Assembly (NCBI RefSeq): GCF_036625275.1
Contig: NZ_JAZKUD010000123.1
Coordinates: 1-9,234, forward strand
Direction: 5' to 3'
Origin: Accumulibacter sp036625275
Lineage (GTDB): Bacteria; Pseudomonadota; Gammaproteobacteria; Burkholderiales; Rhodocyclaceae
DNA length: 9,234 bases
Part shown: positions 6,522 to 9,234 of the stretch, piece after piece
How the letters are laid out: each line of letters opens with the position of its first letter
Position numbering within the stretch: the first letter of the stretch is position 1
Notes under the pieces: generated by a model
Told to the model about the DNA's origin: nothing
Database searches by the model: none
The model's input: only the letters and a program-made list of their open reading frames with translations
Position numbers and translations under genes: made by a program

Positions 6522-7246
6522 CACACGAGTTCTGGAAGTTCTCGAAACACCCTGCGTGTACCCTCGCTCCAGCTCTGGTGCAAGGACGTGAAGTAAGTGT
6601 CGCCTTCGGCAAAACGGCGTCGCATTCGGATTTCGAGGCTGTCACGCTCGTAGCAGATGAGGTCGATGGGCATACCAACCGAAAGGTTGCTGCGCATCGT
6701 CGAGTCGAACGACACGAGAATACACTTCACGGCGTCCGCAAGTCTTGTCGAACCCATGATGACGCGGTCGATGAGCGGCTTGCCGTATTTGGTTTCACCG
6801 GTCTGAATGTAGGGTGTGTCGACGCCGGCCTCGATGAAGTTGCCTTCAGCATAGATGCGGAACAGGCGTTGCCCTTCGCCGCGGATCTGTCCGCCGAGGA
6901 TGAACGATGCGTTGAAGCTGATGTCGCTCGCTTCGAGGAACGGACCATCGCGCCGTTCGATGTCGCGCATGGCGTCGGAAACCACATTGGCCATGTCGAA
7001 CATGGTGCGCACGTTCCACAGCGACGCCTTGTTGTCTGGGTCTTCGCCGCGTTGGGTCAACACGCTGATGACTGCCTGGGTACCGGCGAGATTGCCCGAG
7101 CTCAGGAGGACAATCACCCGCTCGCCCTTGCGCTCGAAAACCGTCATCTTGCAGAACTTGGCGAAGTTGTCGATACCGGCGTTGGTTCGCGAATCCGACG
7201 CGAAGATCATGCCCTCGTCCAGCCGTACGCCGACACAATAAGTCAT
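6518..7246 (-). CDS. anbu: Anbu-type proteasome-like peptidase
   Basis: This 242-residue protein belongs to the Ntn-hydrolase (proteasome/HslV) superfamily, Anbu subgroup, which forms open ring-like assemblies in the cytoplasm. The ATG at 7244-7246 is chosen over an upstream in-frame Met at 7267 because Anbu proteins start MTY with the catalytic Thr next. Thr2, Asp18 (in FASDSRTNAG) and Lys33 lie at the spacing of the proteasome nucleophile, Asp and Lys. VIVLLSSGNLAGTQAV follows, which is typical of the family. The length is normal and the frame intact. A purine-rich ggacggtagg directly precedes the start. Anbu normally travels with an ATP-grasp protein, an alpha-E protein and a transglutaminase. 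Here only the last is present, downstream and broken, so the substrate and role are open. Confidence 0.9.
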   Translation of the reverse strand: MTYCVGVRLDEGMIFASDSRTNAGIDNFAKFCKMTVFERKGERVIVLLSSGNLAGTQAVISVLTQRGEDPDNKASLWNVRTMFDMANVVSDAMRDIERRDGPFLEASDISFNASFILGGQIRGEGQRLFRIYAEGNFIEAGVDTPYIQTGETKYGKPLIDRVIMGSTRLADAVKCILVSFDSTMRSNLSVGMPIDLICYERDSLEIRMRRRFAEGDTYFTSLHQSWSEGTRRVFRELPELVW

Positions 7247-7363
7247 CCTACCGTCCCTGGGCCACAACGTCAGGCCGACGCTGCGATGCCTTTGCCATGG
7301 TCAATGAGTTCGCCTGACAGCCTGGCGTTGGCACCTTGCCCCGCGCGCATGGCCACAGGAAAC

Positions 7364-7390
7364 GAAGAAGCCACCACTGGTGGCTTCTTC
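7364..7390 (-). terminator. Hairpin terminator after csbD
   Basis: A perfect 12-bp stem, GAAGAAGCCACC (7364-7375) and GGTGGCTTCTTC (7379-7390), has a 3-nt loop. On the minus strand it lies 32 bases past the csbD stop and is followed by gtttcc, a short weak T-run. It separates csbD from anbu, so anbu probably has its own promoter between 7247 and 7363. Confidence 0.75.
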
Positions 7391-7422
7391 CTGATACCAC
7401 TGGCTAGGTGCGCCCATCGGGA

Positions 7423-7626
7423 TTACGGCTTCAACGCGTCCTTGACGGCGTCTCTGGCGTCTTTGACGTTCTCTTTCAAGTCGCCGATATGTTCCTGCAC
7501 CTTGCCTTCAGCCTGATTTTTCAGGCCCTTTGTCTGCTGCTCCGTGCTGCCTACCAGCTTGCCGACCTCTTCCTGGATTTTTCCACCGAAGTCTTTTGCT
7601 GCGCCCTTCACTTGATCCTTGTTCAT
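7423..7626 (-). CDS. csbD: CsbD family stress-response protein
   Basis: This 67-residue hydrophilic protein has the CsbD pattern: MNKDQVKGAAKDFGGKIQEEVGKL opens it, followed by a turn (GSTEQQTKG) and a second amphipathic helix with QAEGKVQEHIGDLKE. Such proteins are small, helical, cytoplasmic and often induced by general stress; the molecular role is unknown. The start is well supported by AGGGG (7633-7637) 6 nt before the ATG. It has no signal peptide or cysteines. A strong hairpin follows, so it is probably a one-gene transcript. No clear promoter is visible upstream. Confidence 0.92.
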   Translation of the reverse strand: MNKDQVKGAAKDFGGKIQEEVGKLVGSTEQQTKGLKNQAEGKVQEHIGDLKENVKDARDAVKDALKP

Positions 7627-8041
7627 CTTAATCCCCTAACTGAGTGGTTGGTACTTCTGATATGCGAGCCAGTGTCTGCCCGTCCTGCTCATCATCACGC
7701 TCATCACGCAATCCATTCGTCGCGTCCATATGGCAAGACTAAACCCAAGCGATGACTAGTTCTGTGCGCTGGCCAACATACGCACCCTACTCTGAAGAAG
7801 AGGTGGTCCATCTTGATGACTGTCTCCGGCAGGGTAGGTTCAGCCAGATGGCGACGGGCAGCTTGGGAGGTTGGGGGAGCAGCTGTTCGGCGACGGTCTG
7901 AGCACATGCTGGTCGCGCGGTCGGCGTACAGGTCAGAGCTCCTGGCAGGATCCCCTGTTTGGCGATGGCCCCACTGTACGCCGTGCAGGCGAGCGTCGCG
8001 TCCACATCAGCCGTGTCCCTATTGCCACAAACTGGACAAAA
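7627..8041. other. 415-bp region between the exported-protein gene and csbD
   Basis: I cannot assign a gene here. On the minus strand the frame of the exported-protein gene stays open for 84 codons past its TGA, beginning FCPVCGNRDTADVDATL and ending at the stop at 7787-7789. No ribosome site supports an independent start within it. The part nearest csbD (about 7627-7750) should hold the csbD promoter, but no convincing elements were found. Confidence 0.35.
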
Positions 8042-8728
8042 TCAGTCGAACTTGCCGGCGCGAACGACATCCGGACGAATATCGGGATTCGTCGCGTTGC
8101 CACAATTTGGCGCGCGAACGCGGACCTCCTTTGTCTGGCCAGCAGCAAGGGCGACATCGGTACTGCCCCATAGCGTATTCTGAGCGCAGTTCACCGAGCG
8201 CGCAGCTCCCGACCATTGCCTAGCGCCCGAATTTCGGACCTCATAGATGGCATCAACCGTCTTCCCTGGGCCGCTGTTCGCCGGGTCCCATCCCACTCGA
8301 TAACGATACTCAACGCCCGCGGCGCGACCCCACCCGGACCATTCGGTCATGCGATAGCCACCAGCAGGTGGAGGGGGGATCACCGGAGCGGTCTGAACCG
8401 GGCGGTCACGGAGAGCAAGATTGCACCAGTGATTGGGATCTTCAAAACCAGTAACGCCGTACAGCTTGCGGTGCCCTGCGCCGCAGACCAGCGGTCTAAC
8501 GCGGCTGAAATCAATGTCGCGCATGGATTGGCCCCACAAGCAATTAGCTCCGTCGTAGGACGCACAGGCGGGATTTCCATCGTTCGTAATGGTGAAGACA
8601 ATCCGCCCGCCGTTCGGTGGTGGGAATGTCTCCTCCTGCCAGCGCTCGGCTGCCAACGCCGCGGTGCCTATGTGATGGGGCGAGGACGCGATCAACAGGG
8701 CAATACCTATCAGCTTGATGGGTTTCAT
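8042..8728 (-). CDS. Exported six-cysteine protein of unknown function
   Basis: This 228-residue protein starts with a signal peptide (MKPIKLIGIALLIASS, cleavage likely after AALA at 26), so the mature form should be periplasmic or secreted. AGGAG (8736-8740) lies 7 nt before the ATG. The mature part has an N-terminal domain with four Cys (55, 63, 82, 102) and a Pro-rich linker at about 115-122. The C-terminal domain has two Cys (181, 209) and a beta-rich pattern (VEYRYRVGWDPANSGPGKTV, then AIYEVRNSG). Even numbers of Cys per part fit disulfides formed outside the cytoplasm. I do not recognise the family. The C-terminal half has the look of a carbohydrate-binding or Ig-like fold, but that is a guess. 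It appears monocistronic. Confidence 0.75.
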   Translation of the reverse strand: MKPIKLIGIALLIASSPHHIGTAALAAERWQEETFPPPNGGRIVFTITNDGNPACASYDGANCLWGQSMRDIDFSRVRPLVCGAGHRKLYGVTGFEDPNHWCNLALRDRPVQTAPVIPPPPAGGYRMTEWSGWGRAAGVEYRYRVGWDPANSGPGKTVDAIYEVRNSGARQWSGAARSVNCAQNTLWGSTDVALAAGQTKEVRVRAPNCGNATNPDIRPDVVRAGKFD

Positions 8729-9112
8729 GGGCCGACTCCTCTCTCGATTTTAGCCCTGGGCTCCTTAGAGACGAACCCGGGAGCAAGCATCAGGGCACCA
8801 GCGATCATTGGAAGTTGAAGCTGTAACCATATGACCCATATCAAGCGTCTGCGTTCAGCCCGCCCGGCGACCTCGGCGACAGGTCGCAATCTCTGCGTTT
8901 TCGACAGGAGGAAGAGATGGACAAGGCCGGGAGGCCATCAGCAAAGCTGGCGCGCTGGTCACCTCCGACCGGCCGCCGTTCTTGGTACACGTGGCGTGGG
9001 ACCCCTGAGCTTCGCCACTCGGAGGTCCTTGTAGCCGGACGTTCGTAGGGCAGGATGTGCAAGCCCGCGCCCGCAGCGCGATGCTGGCCAGGCCGGTCAT
9101 GTCTTAGCCTCG
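8729..9112. other. 384-bp region with no confident gene
   Basis: This region lies between the gene entering from the right edge and the exported-protein gene. It should hold the promoter of the latter. A small palindrome, atatg-acc-catat, lies at 8829-8841. The only gene-like sign on the plus strand is a strong ribosome site before an ATG at 8917, described separately. Confidence 0.4.
8917..9048 (+). CDS. Possible small ORF with strong ribosome site
   Basis: The ATG at 8917-8919 is preceded by AGGAGG (8906-8911) at 5-nt spacing. The 43-residue product (MDKAGRPSAKLARWSPP at the start, HSEVLVAGRS at the end) is basic and unrecognised. After the first five codons a different frame reads EAISKAGALVTSDRP, then PFLVHVAWDP and a TGA at 9004-9006, which looks more protein-like. 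A one-base loss after codon 4 or 5 in a former small gene would explain this. It may be a pseudogene or chance. Confidence 0.2.
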   Translation: MDKAGRPSAKLARWSPPTGRRSWYTWRGTPELRHSEVLVAGRS

Positions 9113-9234
9113 CTACTTCTCGGTCAACACTATGAGGTCTCCCCGGGATCCTTCGGCGAGCCGGCGATGGTGCAGGGCCGCAAGCGGGTCATCCGGATAC
9201 TGTGTGGCCAGGTCACGGAAGATGGCGGCTGCAG
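9113..9234 (-). CDS. C-terminal fragment, probable class III nucleotide cyclase family protein
   Basis: These are the last 39 codons of a gene entering from the right edge, ending with TAG at 9113-9115. The visible part (AAAIFRDLATQYPDDPLAAL, a basic stretch, then GDLIVLTEK) resembles the tail found after the catalytic domain in some proteobacterial CHASE2-type adenylate/guanylate cyclases. That recognition rests on a short stretch, and another signalling or TPR-like protein is possible. No catalytic residue is in view. Codon use and the clean stop argue that it is a real coding end. Confidence 0.5.
   Translation of the reverse strand, partial: AAAIFRDLATQYPDDPLAALHHRRLAEGSRGDLIVLTEK

Noticed and set aside
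6578..7516. 312-codon plus-strand ORF
   Set aside because: It runs antisense through anbu, the terminator hairpin and csbD, with no family features.
7813..8223. 136-codon plus-strand ORF
   Set aside because: No ribosome site, no recognisable domain, and part is antisense to the exported-protein gene.

Overview
The window is GC-rich bacterial DNA. The gene types (an Anbu protease, a transglutaminase-like partner, a CsbD protein, a periplasmic-type exported protein, a probable cyclase tail) suggest a proteobacterium, perhaps a beta-proteobacterium. This placement is inference from gene style; no marker gene is present. Almost every gene reads on the minus strand.

Left part (1-5831): a type I restriction-modification locus damaged by a transposon. 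Read 5' to 3' on the minus strand it contains hsdM (copy 1), hsdM (copy 2), an AlbA_2/GHKL (RecG-like, Schlafen-type) protein and hsdS. Each junction is a short stop/start overlap (ATGA, ATGA, GTGGCTGA), so the four genes look translationally coupled. The end of an IS element, whose transposase reads in from the left edge on the plus strand, lies inside hsdS. HsdS keeps its first target-recognition domain and the helical spacer, loses most of the second recognition domain, and ends in a 35-residue tail encoded by the IS. No hsdR is present in the window.

Middle (5832-7246): a leader of about 290 bp precedes hsdM copy 1. It holds an inverted repeat that would place the hsdM start codons in a hairpin stem, and a short ORF with a perfect Shine-Dalgarno sequence that runs across the hsdM start. 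Upstream of the leader is an intact anbu gene followed, with a GTGA overlap, by a wrecked transglutaminase-like gene (internal deletion, frameshift and nonsense codon).

Right part (7247-9234): csbD with a clear ribosome site and a strong hairpin terminator; a gene for an exported six-cysteine protein of unknown function; about 380 bp of mostly unassigned DNA with one weak small-ORF candidate; and the last 39 codons of a gene entering from the right edge that resemble the tail of a class III nucleotide cyclase.

The most unusual feature is the four-gene modification operon: two diverged methyltransferase subunits co-expressed with an AlbA/GHKL protein and an S subunit, now reduced to a half-S by an IS. 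The erosion of anbu's partner next door suggests the DNA between anbu and the IS has been rearranged.
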